Shown: positions 23,860 through 36,302, counted from the stretch's first letter. The stretch: 64,000 nucleotides of DNA from Phoronis australis (GCA_002633005.1 NMRA01000043.1:159463-223462); one strand, 5' to 3'. Notes: a model not told the origin generated them from the letters alone. Numbers and translations: made by a program.

Positions 23860-24700
23860 CGAGTTCCGAATAGTCGTATAGTCTGGTTACCTATTGTCGT
23901 CAGGCTCCAAAGGTCGTCCGCCATCTTGTTTTGCGTGCAGCGCAACCACGCGGGACTTAGCGTTCCAATTTGGATTGCTCGTCTGCACGTTAGGTACTAA
24001 CTTATCGGAAGAGACACGTGTCAAAGTAATGAGACAAAAATCGGTGAGTTTACCGATTGTTTTTTAAAACCACTTAAAAATCAGTAGATTTTACTAATAC
24101 ACTTTTTTGTGCGTTTTCAGAAGATGTTTTCGAATTTAAATTTTCTTCCGACGGGACACAAAACATGATCCAGGGTTTGTTTATGCAATGTATCTGTTTG
24201 TCCCAGGCACTAGTAGGATCTAGAAGGCCAAAGGAAAAATCCGCAGACAAATGCGATACGCTGGGTTCTTAACATTTTTGCCTCACGTTCACCATTAAAC
24301 TGCATTGAAATGTTGTCCAATTGGCTTTTATTGGAAACCACAGTGCAGAGCTCAACATCAAAGCTTCAAATCGAGTTTATGTCAATAAAAACAGGCTGTT
24401 GCAATTTTCATTACTTCGTTGGCCTTTTTCTGCATGTTTCTCAGTTTTTACAAAAGGGGGCAGCATATGACGAACTTAGGTGTCACAATAAAATGGCTGC
24501 CGAAGGCAGTGCACATTTGAAATAACTCGGCACAAATTAAAGAAAACTTCCGAATCGATGAATGCGGTATATCTGTGGGAGTTAAATCGAATCCTATTCA
24601 GATCATAACTTTGAAGTGGAATAATTCGGTGAGTACAACAGCAAGTCGGTTTTATGCTTAGGCGGACGACCATTGGGTTCCCCAGTATATAGTATACGAT
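23860..24700 (+). mobile_element. Dispersed element D, copy 1
   Basis: Matches 29635-30015 and 30720-30960 in the same orientation, with an extra 700 bp in the second copy. Shared blocks include TTGTTTATGCAATGTATCTG, ATAAAATGGCTGCCGAA and GGACGACCATTG. It starts at a GAGTTCCGAATAGTCGTATA border and ends at GGTTCCCCAGTATATAGTAT. The class is unknown. Confidence 0.75.
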
Positions 24701-25542
24701 TATTTTTTTCAGACTCGTTTTCCGGTCTATACGGCGCTTATTCGGGTCTCTACGTTTATTAATTTTCTAACCTTTTTCCACTCTCCACGATTATTTAATT
24801 CAGCAAGTTCAAATTTTTGTTTCATTCAACACAAATTTGGTGCACATAAACTTCGCTGCGGACACCGGGTATCGTACCTTGGTCATAAAACAAGTTAATT
24901 CGCTCTGAACCTCTAGACCACGAGACACTCTGTTCAGAGCTCGTAATTTAGAAGAGCTATATACGACTCCACGTTATACACGGAAGTCACATGTCATACA
25001 TATTAAAAATTTTATTCCCTAAAATATACAACTGTGTGTTTCAAAGCGTAAAATAATCGGACTCCCAAGCAAGGGTTTACGCAGCGACCGTCTGTTGGAC
25101 CATAGACTAGTATCTATGGTTGGACGGCCAGAATGTTATTTTGGACGGGTTGGACGGGATCTGTGTCGGCAAAATTTAAAAAAGCTTGAAATGATGACCA
25201 CTTTCTCATTATTAACGGCTGGTCGGCAGTCGCTCAAAGAAATAGGGGATCAGTAATTACAGAAATGAGAAATTTAATACACAAAAAGTGCATTTTTCAA
25301 TATTCCGCGGGCCCCGTGACACAGATGGGTGTTACCGGCATCTCAACATACGTATCAATAAAAACGCTTTCGACGAGTTTCTTTGGCTGTTCCAATATTT
25401 GTGATTGCACCCTGTGAAAAACTGGCAAGCCGTTACACCTCTTCACTGTGTCTATCCCCAAAGTTTGCATTTCCGGGGGAATAATTCCGGGATTTTGCAC
25501 AGCCAGTGTCATCTGTGGTTTCCGTATTGACATGCGCATTCT
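24690..25542 (-). repeat. Inner inverted-repeat arm, right (R2)
   Basis: Reverse-complement partner of 22090-22990, in RBM42 intron 1. It includes the mirror tRNA-like head and ends with ATTGACATGCGCATTCTA at about 25526-25543. Divergence is mainly point changes and short indels, so the pair is not very recent. Confidence 0.88.
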
Positions 25543-26289
25543 ACATACTTAATCATGTCGTCTGCCGCACAAAGGCCTAAAGAATTCGAGGATAATTTTA
25601 CAAAATGAGAGATGTTCCAGAAACTGACATTGATTTAGGTGCTAGTAGATGACAAATAATCCAGCTACAGACATGTAACATGGTGATAACGCAGCCAGTC
25701 AACCAAGCGCAAATACCCGTGCAATTAATGAATGGTGCCGAACCTTTCAACCAACAAAGTACCAACAAGTTGCCGACGTCATCGGACATCGGCATTTTTA
25801 CAATTGACCTATCGCCAGGATTATGACGGACGGCTTATTGACCAATCAGAACGCAGCATTCTTGGCACACCTTCGTCTGCGTTTCCAAGCCGCCATTTTA
25901 CCCGACAAACCACACGCAGTCGAGTAAAACTTACTTTAGTCTGTAGCTCAAGAAATTGTACGCTAAGAATGGGGAAACGGTGTTGATATGACGTGCGTAG
26001 CCCCGACAGCCGTTATGCTGCTCCAGAATAATATCCCGTCATTTTTTGGCATGTCCTAAGCTGAAAAACGATGTTGAAATGCGTAAACTATTGATCAAAC
26101 TGTACGGCCACACGAGCAGCTGAACTTAGCGATGTTGCTTGATAACTCGAAGGCTATAATAAACACAAATATATTAGTTCCTAGATACGCACTTTTCAGC
26201 TTGGTGGCTATGGTGCAGGGCTATCTCAGATTTTGACTCCCGAGTTGGCTACGTCTGGCCGCCTTTGTCTCGGCACCTGCTGGATCTCA
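25543..26289. other. RBM42 intron 1 segment, nothing recognised
   Basis: No repeat, exon or domain recognised. Short overlapping frames on both strands near 25600-25990 look random. Confidence 0.45.
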
Positions 26290-26799
26290 CAGGGCTTGGA
26301 ATTTTCCGCGGAAACGCGGATTTCCGCTTTTTTCAAATGTGCTTTCCGCTTTTTTTATAATATTTCCGCGTAAATAAATCGGATTTGATATAAAATTTCC
26401 GCGGCAAATTCCTTTCTTACCGCGGCGTTGCAGACGACGTTCACCTCGAAAAGCGTAAGTTGCTCTTATGTTTCGGAGGAACGTAAATTGTCAACATTGG
26501 CGGGGCATCTGGGACAGCGTGGTGGGATTTTCAATGGCGTCTCGTGTTATTGTTAAGCGCGGCGACAAATACTACCGCTCTGCAGCCAAAAATGTGTGGG
26601 TTGGGAGTGGACAGGCTAGCTAAAAGGACGCAGACGCATGCTACTGATGGTGGTAACGTTTTTTTTTTTTTTTAGTCCTCCCGATTTGTGTCGGGGAAAG
26701 TTTAACATTGACCATTTCAAGACTGGTTATCGGGCATGATTTGGGCCGTAAAAGTTTCAAAGTTTCCGCGTTTTTTGTCATTGGTCATTCCAAGCCCTG
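26290..26799 (+). mobile_element. hAT-like MITE 'CAGGGCTTGGAAT', copy 2
   Basis: Same element as 7347-7821 in the opposite orientation. The ends CAGGGCTTGGAAT and ATTCCAAGCCCTG are flanked by the 6-bp repeat ATCTCA (26284-26289 and 26800-26805). No coding capacity. Confidence 0.87.
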
Positions 26800-26805
26800 A
26801 TCTCA

Positions 26806-27368
26806 GCACTCTAGCGGTAGTCCCCGGAAATTGTTGTTTTTAAGGACATTTTTATTTTATGTTTTTTTATTTATTTCAACCTAATGGACATTATTTTGTT
26901 TCGTATCAGAGGTACATTTATGTTATTCCTAAACCGTAAGCTGGCGTTCAACTGAACTTCTCTCCTGGTCAAAATACAGAGATTCGATCGGTACAGGGAA
27001 GGGCACTGGATTACTGCCGGAACTCAAAGCCTTGGTCGAGCTGTTGTCACTAAAAATAAACTGTTGAATTACTTTTTGAGGTGTACCTCTAGCATACACT
27101 ATGTCTGTAGAGTTAGAGAGAGCTCATTTTGGTGTGGTTCAAACATGATATTTAGATTTATGAAGCTTCAAAAAAGAATTTGAGTTATTTTTGTAAATAC
27201 CGTACACTATTTTTGCAACTACCACACCAGACTTTTAATCTTTTGTAACCATACCACGACTTAGTGATCATGGTACCTTCAAAATTAAATGAAAGCTACC
27301 TTTATGGAATGAAATGCCAAGTTCATAAGAAGGTAGGCCTAATTTAAATGTCTTAATGGTGCAAATTC
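26806..27368. other. RBM42 intron 1 segment, nothing recognised
   Basis: AT-rich sequence with no recognisable feature. Confidence 0.4.
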
Positions 27369-27692
27369 CATAGGCGGATTTGGAGGGGCTGGGGCCTCTA
27401 CCCCCCCCTTGGCTGCCGCAAGCAAAATGAAACAGCAAGAGCGTGAGGAAATATTGAGTTCAATAACTAGGACCTGAAGCGGAAGAGGGGGGGGCTCAGA
27501 CCCCAGATCGCGGCGGAATCGTGTTCCTGGTTTTTTTAGTCCACCGATAGATTTTCTGAACAGAAGGTCCAACGGTCTGCATCCCTGGCCCCTGCAACTT
27601 TCGGGCCGCCTGTGCACATACAATCGCACTTTGCCCTATTCCACGAGGCAACATATGTTGGGCCCACCTGTGGTATCCTAGATCCGCCACTG
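27369..27692. mobile_element. Short TIR element related to 8579-9953
   Basis: The left end CATAGGCGGATTTGG and right end CTAGATCCGCCACTG resemble the CAGTGGCGGATC ends of the 1.4-kb element. A 5-bp repeat AATTC flanks it (27364-27368 and 27693-27697). It is a non-autonomous MITE; minus-strand frames within are not coding. Confidence 0.65.
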
Positions 27693-27697
27693 AATTC

Positions 27698-28911
27698 CAG
27701 ACATTAATTTTACTTAGACACAGCCCTAGACCTAGGCTACCGGAGCTAACTGTTTGCCCAGGACGAGATGAGTGTGTACCTGAGCTATGAACCTGAATTT
27801 TTTTATCAAAATATTTCGTGACAAGATTAGAAAAGCTATCGAGTCGATCTAGTCAGGGACTATAGTGCATGTGTTGTATGTAATCTATGACTTACTTTAC
27901 TCCAGGAGTCCCACCAGTTGTGACCTACTTTTCATTTGGCGAAATTTAGCAGACGACAGAATAAAAATATCGGTGAATCTTCACTGATTTTATTCGAAAG
28001 ATCATGAAATCTATGGAATCGTACAGATAATTGGACTTTAAGGTACATACCCAGCTTTACATGAGCAAATCGTATCGGTGGCCTTGTCATTTGTCAGGTG
28101 AAGGTAGCCCCGAGGCCGAGGGGTTCTTCGGATTTTCTCTGGCTCGTCGAGCACTTATTTTTTCATTTCATCGTCACCTTTACATATTCCCATATCATGA
28201 ACGTGCGATTCACTGTTGAAAAGCATCGCCTCTTGTATCTGTCGAAGCGTTTTCAAATAGTGCAAAAACACTCATTGGTTCCACCAGGAACGTCGTTTAG
28301 CGACAGTGCATTTGCCTCTGATATCTCGTTCGAATGTCGGGTATCACGTGACTTTTCGCATAGGGGCGGAGCTTGCGATAGGTCAATTCGCTCCAAACTT
28401 GAGAATAGATTGTTTTTGTGAACAGGAAGAATGGACTTGTGACAATCTTGAAAATGACATAGTTGCTAACGTTCGACAATCCAGTCGATATCTATTGAAA
28501 TTGATTTCTACTTGCTCTCCCATCCAAATAAATGGAAAAACGCACGTGAATCGGTTTGTTTATTATACCTAATTAGATATTCAAGATGGTTGACGTAGTC
28601 GTGGTCGTGGACTCGAATGTTGGGCAATTCTTCAAGAAATCTCAATTTCTGGCTATGTGAAATTTTGGATGTAGCCTACAGACTTTTTGATGTCGAATTC
28701 TGACTAACATTACGAGGGTATTGACTGTGCAAGACATAAGATTGAGAGAAAACAAAGGCTCGAATGTCAGGAACATTTATGATAAAAATGGGACTCGTTT
28801 TACCAAGACACTTTATTGTCTTTATTCAGACTGTCAGCTTCGTGGAAGACTGGACGTTCCTTCTGAAATCTTTACCTCCTTGTTAGTTTTTGGACTTGGT
28901 CAACATTGTCA
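27698..28911. other. RBM42 intron 1 segment, unassigned
   Basis: Several overlapping frames of 60-107 codons near 28030-28570 occur on both strands because stop codons are rare there. None shows a known motif or splice context. Confidence 0.35.
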
Positions 28912-29652
28912 TCTCTAGTATGAATGTCACATTCTTTTTGAGTAAAATGATACCGCTTACTGTTTGAAACACGTCTATTTAGACTTCCATTTAAAGTTAT
29001 TGAATAAACTAATGGTCTTTGTTTTAGCAATGACGCTTTTATTCCACTTCACTGTACTATGTTATGGCATGGGTGGATACACCACTGCAGCAATTAAACT
29101 ATGCTAATGTTCATTTTAAAATTTTTTCTTTGAAACAATTACTTAAAGCGGTGGTAAGTCAGACAGAATTTGCTTCTTTGCACTATTATTCCTATCTATA
29201 TCATTAGATTTTGCACTTCCTATTATTTCCATCTGCCGTTACTTGATTTTACGCAAATTTGTAATCAATGTTATTCCAGTCAAAACTATTTTTAATTTTC
29301 CACAAATTTGCCGTCTATATCATTATTCCCTAGAATTTGCTGTTTTGCAGTATTATTCCCTTCTATATCATTATTAGGTTTTACCTAAATTTGTAATCAA
29401 TATTATTATTCCAGTCAATACTTGTTAAAATTCCACAAATTTGCCGTCTATACCATTATTCCATTCTATACTATTATTAATTTTTTCCGACAAATTTCCG
29501 GTCTATACTATTATTCTACTTTTCTAGTGGCAAAAATGTTGGGTCTATACTATTATTAGAGTCTCTACTATTATTAAACATCGGGAAATTTTCCAGTCTA
29601 TACCATTATTGCTGTCTCTACTACTATTCGGAACTCCAGAGTAGTATCTAGT
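28912..29652 (-). repeat. Outer inverted-repeat arm, right (R1)
   Basis: Reverse-complement partner of 19667-20389, with the same AATAATAGTATAGACTGG-type units. At its inner edge (about 28912-28937) it holds a single copy of the 26-bp unit that forms the satellite in the left arm. Confidence 0.88.
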
Positions 29653-30960
29653 CGGAATACCTATCGTCGTCAGGCTCCATTGCCAATAAATGGTCATCTG
29701 CCATCTTCTTTTGCATGCAGCGCAGCCATGTGGGACTTAGCATTCCAATCTAGAGTGCTCGTTGCGGGACTACTGAGATGAAAATCAGTGCGTTTACCGA
29801 CTGTTTCTTGAAACCACTTAAAAACTTGTAGATTTAACTGATGCACTTTTTTGTTCATTTTCAGAAGATTTTTTCGAAATTAAATTTTCTTCAGACGGAA
29901 CAAAAAACAACACAGGGATTGTTTATGCAATGTATCTATTTGTCCCAAGCACTAACCGACACCTGTTAGTTCAAAGGAAAAACGCAGCAGACAAATGCAA
30001 CACGCTGGGTGCTTAACAGTTTCGGTCCACGCCTTGGTCATCAAAATATTGTCCACTTGTTTTTTATTGCAAAACACAGTACTGAGCACAACATTGATGT
30101 TGAAAATTTTGGTTAAGGCATTTTGGATTTATTTGAAGAAAATTAAAATATTTGAAATCAGAGTATGGCCACCAATAAAGTAAAACATTGACTTCATTTC
30201 ACTATATTGCATTGTTACATACAACATAGCATGGCATAATTAAAAATAATAGAAGAGATTGAGCAATAAAATGCAAATGCAACTTTGGTATTTATTTATT
30301 TATTTATGATTGCAGAAGCCTGTTAAAGGTGAGAAAAAAATCAAACAATATGATATTGGGTAATTTATTAGAACAACTGTATCGAGGTTCAATGATCAAC
30401 TTCCGCTGACCAAGTCTCAGAGGGTTACAGTTCTGTTTTGGCTGACTAGGTGTTAACAGAGAATGAAGAAAAACTGAAAAGAAAAAGAAACACAGCAGAG
30501 ATAAGTGGTGTTAAGAACAACAAGGTCAAATGAAGAGGTCACAAACAGAAAATAAGTCAGGTCTATCTGGAATAAAACCATCGCGATTTATTTTCCAGAA
30601 CTGAAATTCTGAACCAGTTTTATTCAATTTATTAATCAATATCATACCGGAAAAACAGTTTGTGGTTGAATTAGAATTGTTGTAAACCATTTTTCACTAT
30701 TTTCTCGGCTTTTTCTGCGTTGTTTTCTGTTCTTTCAAAAGGCGGCAGCATATAATGACCATAGAGGTAATTATAAAATGGCTGCCGAAAAGCAAGGCAC
30801 AGTTGAAACAACTCGGCATAAATATAGAAAACTTTTGAATCAACGAATACTATGTATTTGTGAGAGTTAAATCAAATCCTATTCAGAGCATAACTTTCAA
30901 GTGGAATAATTGGGTGAGTACAACAACAAGCCGGACGACCATTGAGTTCCAGAGTGTACT
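29635..30960 (+). mobile_element. Dispersed element D, copy 2 (longer)
   Basis: Same-orientation copy of 23860-24700, with about 700 bp of extra AT-rich sequence at 30016-30720. Both start beside the border motif (here CTATTCGGAACTCCAGAG) and share the TGGCTGCCGAA and GGACGACCATTG blocks. No coding region is seen. Confidence 0.75.
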
Positions 30961-31278
30961 AGTAGTAGTACAGGCTGTGCCTGTGGTCGCGTGGATTCCA
31001 GGAACTGTTGTTGGGCATCAATAGAGTGACCACCGTCTCTAGTTGAACTACAGATGGTGTAGCTCATACCCCGAAAGCTTTTCAGAAAATTATGCCTCAC
31101 AGTAACCAAAAGTAAAACATAAAAGTCGTGTTGCTATGAATACCTTTTGTGCAGGAGGCCGTCGATGTCTCTAATTCCTTCCAACTCCAACAAATACTCC
31201 CGTTATCAAACTTTTTCTTCAAGCAGTCCTTCGCTCAGTTCCCAGAATCAGAAACTTGCCATTTTTACCCTGCGCGCG

Positions 31279-31441
31279 GCAGGTGGTATGACGTCATATT
31301 CCCTGGCAGGTGGTATGACGTCATATTCCCTGGCAGGTGGTATGACGTCATATTCCCTGGCAGGTGGTATGACGTCATATTCCCTGGCAGGTGGTATGAC
31401 GTCATATTCCCTGGCAGGTGGTATGACGTCATATTCCCTGG
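31279..31441. repeat. 27-bp minisatellite, six copies, each with a perfect CRE (TGACGTCA)
   Basis: Six identical 27-bp units each contain the palindrome TGACGTCA, at 31289, 31316, 31343, 31370, 31397 and 31424. That octamer is the consensus full site for CREB/ATF factors. It lies in RBM42 intron 1, 7.8 kb from the start codon. Long frames on both strands here arise because 27 is a multiple of three. Confidence 0.95.
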
Positions 31442-32091
31442 TGTGTGCAATGTAAAAATGGCAAGTTACGTGTCTACCTCAAAACTGAAGCAAAAGCACA
31501 CCACAGATGTTGATGTAGGAAAAATGTGTAAGTGCATTTGTCATGAATTTGGTTGTTTACAATTTTTCATTCATATGCAGAGATTTTGCTGTTGATTTTA
31601 GTTCCTGGATATTTGTCCTGAAGTGTCAAAACATTTTGAAAATCAGCCGGAGAAGGTTTGCCATGAGAACCAACAACTTCTTCATTCATTAGCCTAACAC
31701 TGTCAATAATACAATGCACAAATGTTAAGCATACATGTGAATTGAACAAATCAGAGAACTAATCACTAACAGGCAGTGATGTACCTCAAAAATACAAATT
31801 GTGAGTTCTGCTAGAGACGTAACACAATCATGAAAAGCTAGTACAAGTGTAAACTCGGCTTATTATAGAACCTTAACAAAATCAAAGAATCAAAACATTT
31901 CTATTGGATGAGTTTTATAGTACTACAGGGAGGTCAAGGTCTCCTGATATTCCTTCATAGCAGGAACCTCTCCAGTGGCCTGGCTGTTACAAAGTGCTAT
32001 GCGATGTGCAATGCACTGGTTGAATATTTAGAAAAATTAATATGGAACTAATCGCATTAAGAAGCCAGTGACACCTTTACCTTTGCTGGTC

Positions 32092-32467
32092 ATAACACTC
32101 GTAGTATCCAAACCTTAAGGTAGGTGTATACACTGGTCGTAACACTCGTAGTATCCGAACCTTAAGGTAGGTGTATACACTGGTCATAACACTCGTAGTA
32201 TCCGAACCTTAAGGTAGGTGTATACACTGGTCATAACACTCGTAGTATCCGAACCTTAAGGTAGGTGTATACACTGGTCATAACACTCGTAGTATCCGAA
32301 CCTTAAGGTAGGTGTATACACTGGTCATAACGCTCGTAGTATCCGAACCTTAAGGTAGGTGTATACACTGGTCATAACACTCGTAGTATCCGAACCTTAA
32401 GGTAGGTGTATACACTGGTCATAACACTCGTAGTATCCGAACCTCAAGGTAGGTGTATACACTGGTC
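32092..32467. repeat. 47-bp minisatellite, eight copies, overlapping a transposon end
   Basis: Units carry TTAAGGTAGGTGTATACAC (starts at 32115, then every 47 bp to 32444, where the first bases are TCAA). The same sequence occurs inverted at 34198-34216, which makes it the terminal repeat of the neighbouring element. Confidence 0.93.
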
Positions 32468-34216
32468 AAATCTCCAGGTTCCTAACTAAAATGAGTAAAG
32501 AGAGAGTTTTAACTAGTTAGGCATGACTCTGAAAGTGACAAAAATCGAAAAAAAATTATTTTTGTAGTTCGTTTTTTTTTAAATTGTATTTTTTGATTTT
32601 CAAAAAATCCAATTTTGCCTCGAATTTTTTTTCAAAATGCACAGGGATCATCATAACTGTTTCCTTACGCAATATTCTACTTATCCATACCAAATATATG
32701 TACAAAATCATTAAGATCTTGATTTTGTGGCATTTTTTGTGTGTGAGTTGGGGCAAGCACGCCACTTTTTGTCATTTGGTCACTTTCCGTCTAATAACTA
32801 AAAATCTGGTCCATTTATCAAAAAACCCTGGCACGCGATTTTACTTCAGTCCTAGAGGATTTCAAATTTGCAACTTTCGTAAAAATTGACCCACGTGTTG
32901 TGGAAAAATAGGCCCGAGAATCTTGTCACTATCCTGAAATCACGAGCCCAGAAAAACGGCTTTGAAGTTAAGCGGTCATCGATTGCCACTTGAGATCAAA
33001 TTTCGTTCAGAATGCGTGGTCATTATGTTACAATTTTTGTTGAAGTACTAGAAATAAAGCTGATATTTACTTCATATTTAGAAAATGTGACATACCTGTT
33101 TGTTTACAGCATAATTTTAATCATTTTTTCGAACTTATGAAGCACGACAGACGACCAAAACAAATATGGCTGTCACGTGGGCGGAGCTTAGCGTTGATCT
33201 ATTGTCTGCTGTACTGGTGTGCCGACCACACATTAAAACTTTCATAGAAATGGTTCAACATTTTTACGTGCCTGTACCGAATGGACTTTGGGATGAGAAA
33301 ATATCACTTTCTGCGCAAATAGCTTCGCTTGGGTGTGATTCTCAAGTTACTAAAGTTTCTTATATTGCTTTCCTCTAAAATCGTATAATATCATGAGTTT
33401 TAATTCAGGGTTACGTTTGAATCTATGCACTAGAAATTTTTTGTTATGTTGAACACTGGGTCATTTCTCTAATTTTTTGGGTTACGGCCAGTGGCAAGTT
33501 AAAAAATCCTCTGGGTTTGACCGCCTACTTTCTCCACGGCGCGTTCCCAGCACAGAAGGACGGTTTATCTGCGAAGACTTTACTCTGACGGCATGTAGTT
33601 GTCCATGTGTCATGCGCTCAGCTTGTCTTCACAACGCGTGCATGCACTCTCACCTAATTATGCAACACCACCCACGTCGACACTCAGCGTCCTCTCGCAA
33701 GACACCTGACCTTATATTACCGACTTTTCTTATTACATGCACAATTTCTGCACGGACTCCTCAAGCTGAGTGCAGTGATGGCTTTGGTAGGGCTTGGCGT
33801 ACTCAACTTAATTTTTTTGCAGATAGACAAACAGGCTCAGGCTCGGAACAGGAGCTAGTTCACCATTTTGCTACCAACTTTCACATGGTCAAAAATAGAA
33901 TTATTTTATTCTTGGTCTTGCTACAACACCAATATCAGCTGGTACAGCACTCTCGATTGCCCGGTTACGCAATGCTTGTTGACAGGGTTAGATTAAAGCT
34001 AGTGTCCTTGTATATAAGCTCCGCCCCACTTGTCAGTCACTGAGCTGGTGAGCACTCAAGCCATATGACTTACTGAGGCTTGGTCAAATATAGCTAAAAA
34101 AACAACTTTGGATATTCAGAATGATTTTATTTTTCTTCAGTATACTGTGCATTAGGATGACATAAAAATGTAAAAAACAGCCAAAATTAATGTTTTTGTG
34201 TATCCACCTACCTTAA
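32444..34216. mobile_element. Putative TIR element ending in TTAAGGTAGGTG
   Basis: The left terminus is the last unit of the 47-bp array (TCAAGGTAGGTGTATACAC). The right terminus, GTGTATCCACCTACCTTAA, ends at 34216. TTAA at the ends may be the target duplication. The inside has poly-T tracts, a GTGGGCGGAGCTTA / TAAGCTCCGCCCCAC inverted pair (about 33177 and 34012) and an unassigned 188-codon frame at 33477-34043. No transposase motif recognised. Confidence 0.55.
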
Positions 34217-34935
34217 TTTCTGAATGGGGATCTTGAATTTCTTAAGAGTGTTAAAAATCTGAGGTTATTAATTTTTCAGTACCTTCTTTTAGTTGTAAAT
34301 TGGTTAGAAAATGTCTTGACGGTGTCGTATCATGCTGCATGATGTGTGCACATAGACACAACCATTTGTTGAATGCATATTACTTTCATCAGCAACTGTA
34401 GTTACTACGGGAGACTGTTCGGTTAACTGTTTCATCTGATCTTCCAGTGCTTCATTGATTGCAGACTTCTAGAAACTCACACATACCATAAGATGATGAG
34501 TATTGAATTATAGCAGAATCCCCAACTACGTGTGACAAGTTCGGGACTTCCAAATCTGACACCCAGTTCTTTATTGATTGAAATTTTACCACCAGCAGAT
34601 TCACTTGCCAGCCAAAAAGAAGTTACATAACAATGAGCATTGCTTTGATTTTTTGGCGGCTGTCAGAAATTTTGCTTTTGTACCTGGGTCTGTAACAGTT
34701 GTCTGCTTTGTGAATATATTTCATGCTGTTGTGCCTCATATATTTTCACACATTGTTTTATATAAATGTTAAGTTTTGTAGTTTTAAGCGCCTGATTCAG
34801 TGAAATTCCTACACCAACTCCCAGCACACTTTGTGGCTCAAAGGCAAAGCAGTTATAGAAAGTTTCGTTTCTGCTTCCGTCCATGTTCGAAAATGCATCC
34901 GAACCAAAGGACAAAATCTCAAGCAAATGTTATGA
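34217..34935. other. RBM42 intron 1 segment, nothing recognised
   Basis: AT-rich, no recognisable exon or repeat. Confidence 0.4.
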
Positions 34936-34939
34936 TTTT

Positions 34940-36298
34940 TTAGTTGCCCACATATTTATGTGTGGATGCATTACGCCGTCATTTCCGTCCGTCCGTCTGG
35001 GGTCCGCTGCTCTATCTCCAAAACCCCTTGATGTAAGCTCATGAAATTTTGCACATGTGTTCTTTCCGTGGATGGTTCGGATCTGACAACTGGTGTGCCC
35101 CCTAGTGGCAATTTTATTTTTTATGTTTACCTCTATATCTTCAAAAGTCCTCAACAGATTTTCATAAAATTCAGTATGTAGGCACCTATTAGTCAGATGA
35201 TGCTATCCTTCCGTTTTTGGATGGATGCGACGTAGTTTGCGCCACCTAGTGGCCATTTTTACTGTTTTCGATTCTGTTTTTTGCGTCCACCCCTCTATCA
35301 ACCAAAACGCTCAAAGAATGATTGTGAAAATTGGCACGTACATGCTTACTTTGAAGTGGACGGCTGATGATAAGTTTCCGATGACTTTGACTACTGTGGC
35401 GTCTCCTAGTGGCAGTTTTTTGCGCCTATGCGTGTATCTCCTAAAACCTTCGCAGGGTCTTTGCTAAATTTAGAAAATTTATATATATGATGTTAACACC
35501 GGACGACGACGACTTTCGGACAGGTCTTCCTACTGGTGTGCCCCTAGTGGCTGTTTCATTTTTTATGTTTACCTCTGTATCTTCAAAGGTTCTCAACGTA
35601 TTTTCATAAAATTTGGCATACAGGTATCTGATAATGGGGTGACGCTATGTCTCCGTTTTCAGATGGATGCATCCTTGTGTGTGCCACCTAGTGGCCATTT
35701 TTACTGTTTTTGAGTCTATTTTTTGGCGTCCACTCGTCTATCAACCAAACTGCTTTCAGGATAATTGGGAAAATTGGCATGTATGTTTTTACTATGAATT
35801 GGACGGCTGACGATGATTTTCCACTACTGTGGCACCTCGTAGTGGCAGTCTTATATTTTTTGCACTCATGACTGTAAGCAGGATCTTTACTTATTTTGGC
35901 AAGTTTATTTATATGATGTTGACAACGAACAACGACGACTTTCGGACGATCTGATTTCTGGTGTGCCCCGTAGTTTTTTACGTTTAACTCTGCAACAGAT
36001 TTTCATAAAATTTTAAATATAGGCATCTATTGGTGAGGTGACACTATCCTCCTGATTTTGGATGGAATCTAGGTATTTTGCGCCACCTGCTGGTGGCCAT
36101 TTCTGCTGTATTTGAATCTGTGCTTTTGGCGTCCACCCCTCTATCAATCAAATCATTCTTGGGATTGTTTTAAAAATTGACTTATATGTTCTCAGTGTGA
36201 GGGAGACATGGTGACTCACTACTGTGGCACCTCCTAGTGGTAGTTTTTATTTTTGTTTTGTGCCCATAGCTGTATCTCCTAAACCCACTGCAGGGTGT
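34940..36298 (+). repeat. Dispersed ~170-bp 'CTAGTGGC' repeat, copy 2 (left piece)
   Basis: About eight degenerate units, each with a (G/T)CC(A/C)CCTAGTGGC core. It begins with the end block ATTACGCCGTCATTTCCGTC. The array is interrupted at 36299 by a TTAA element and resumes at 37894 (TAAATTTAGTAAGTGTATTT) to about 38125. Confidence 0.85.
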
Positions 36299-36302
36299 TT
36301 AA

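Noticed and set aside
31147-31595. Frames of 102 and 148 codons over the TGACGTCA array
   Set aside because: The 27-bp period keeps frames open on both strands. No motif or splice support.
33477-34043. 188-codon plus-strand frame
   Set aside because: The longest non-repetitive frame, but it has no recognisable domain, an unusual His/Cys/Arg composition and lies inside a putative transposon. Listed as unassigned, not as a gene.
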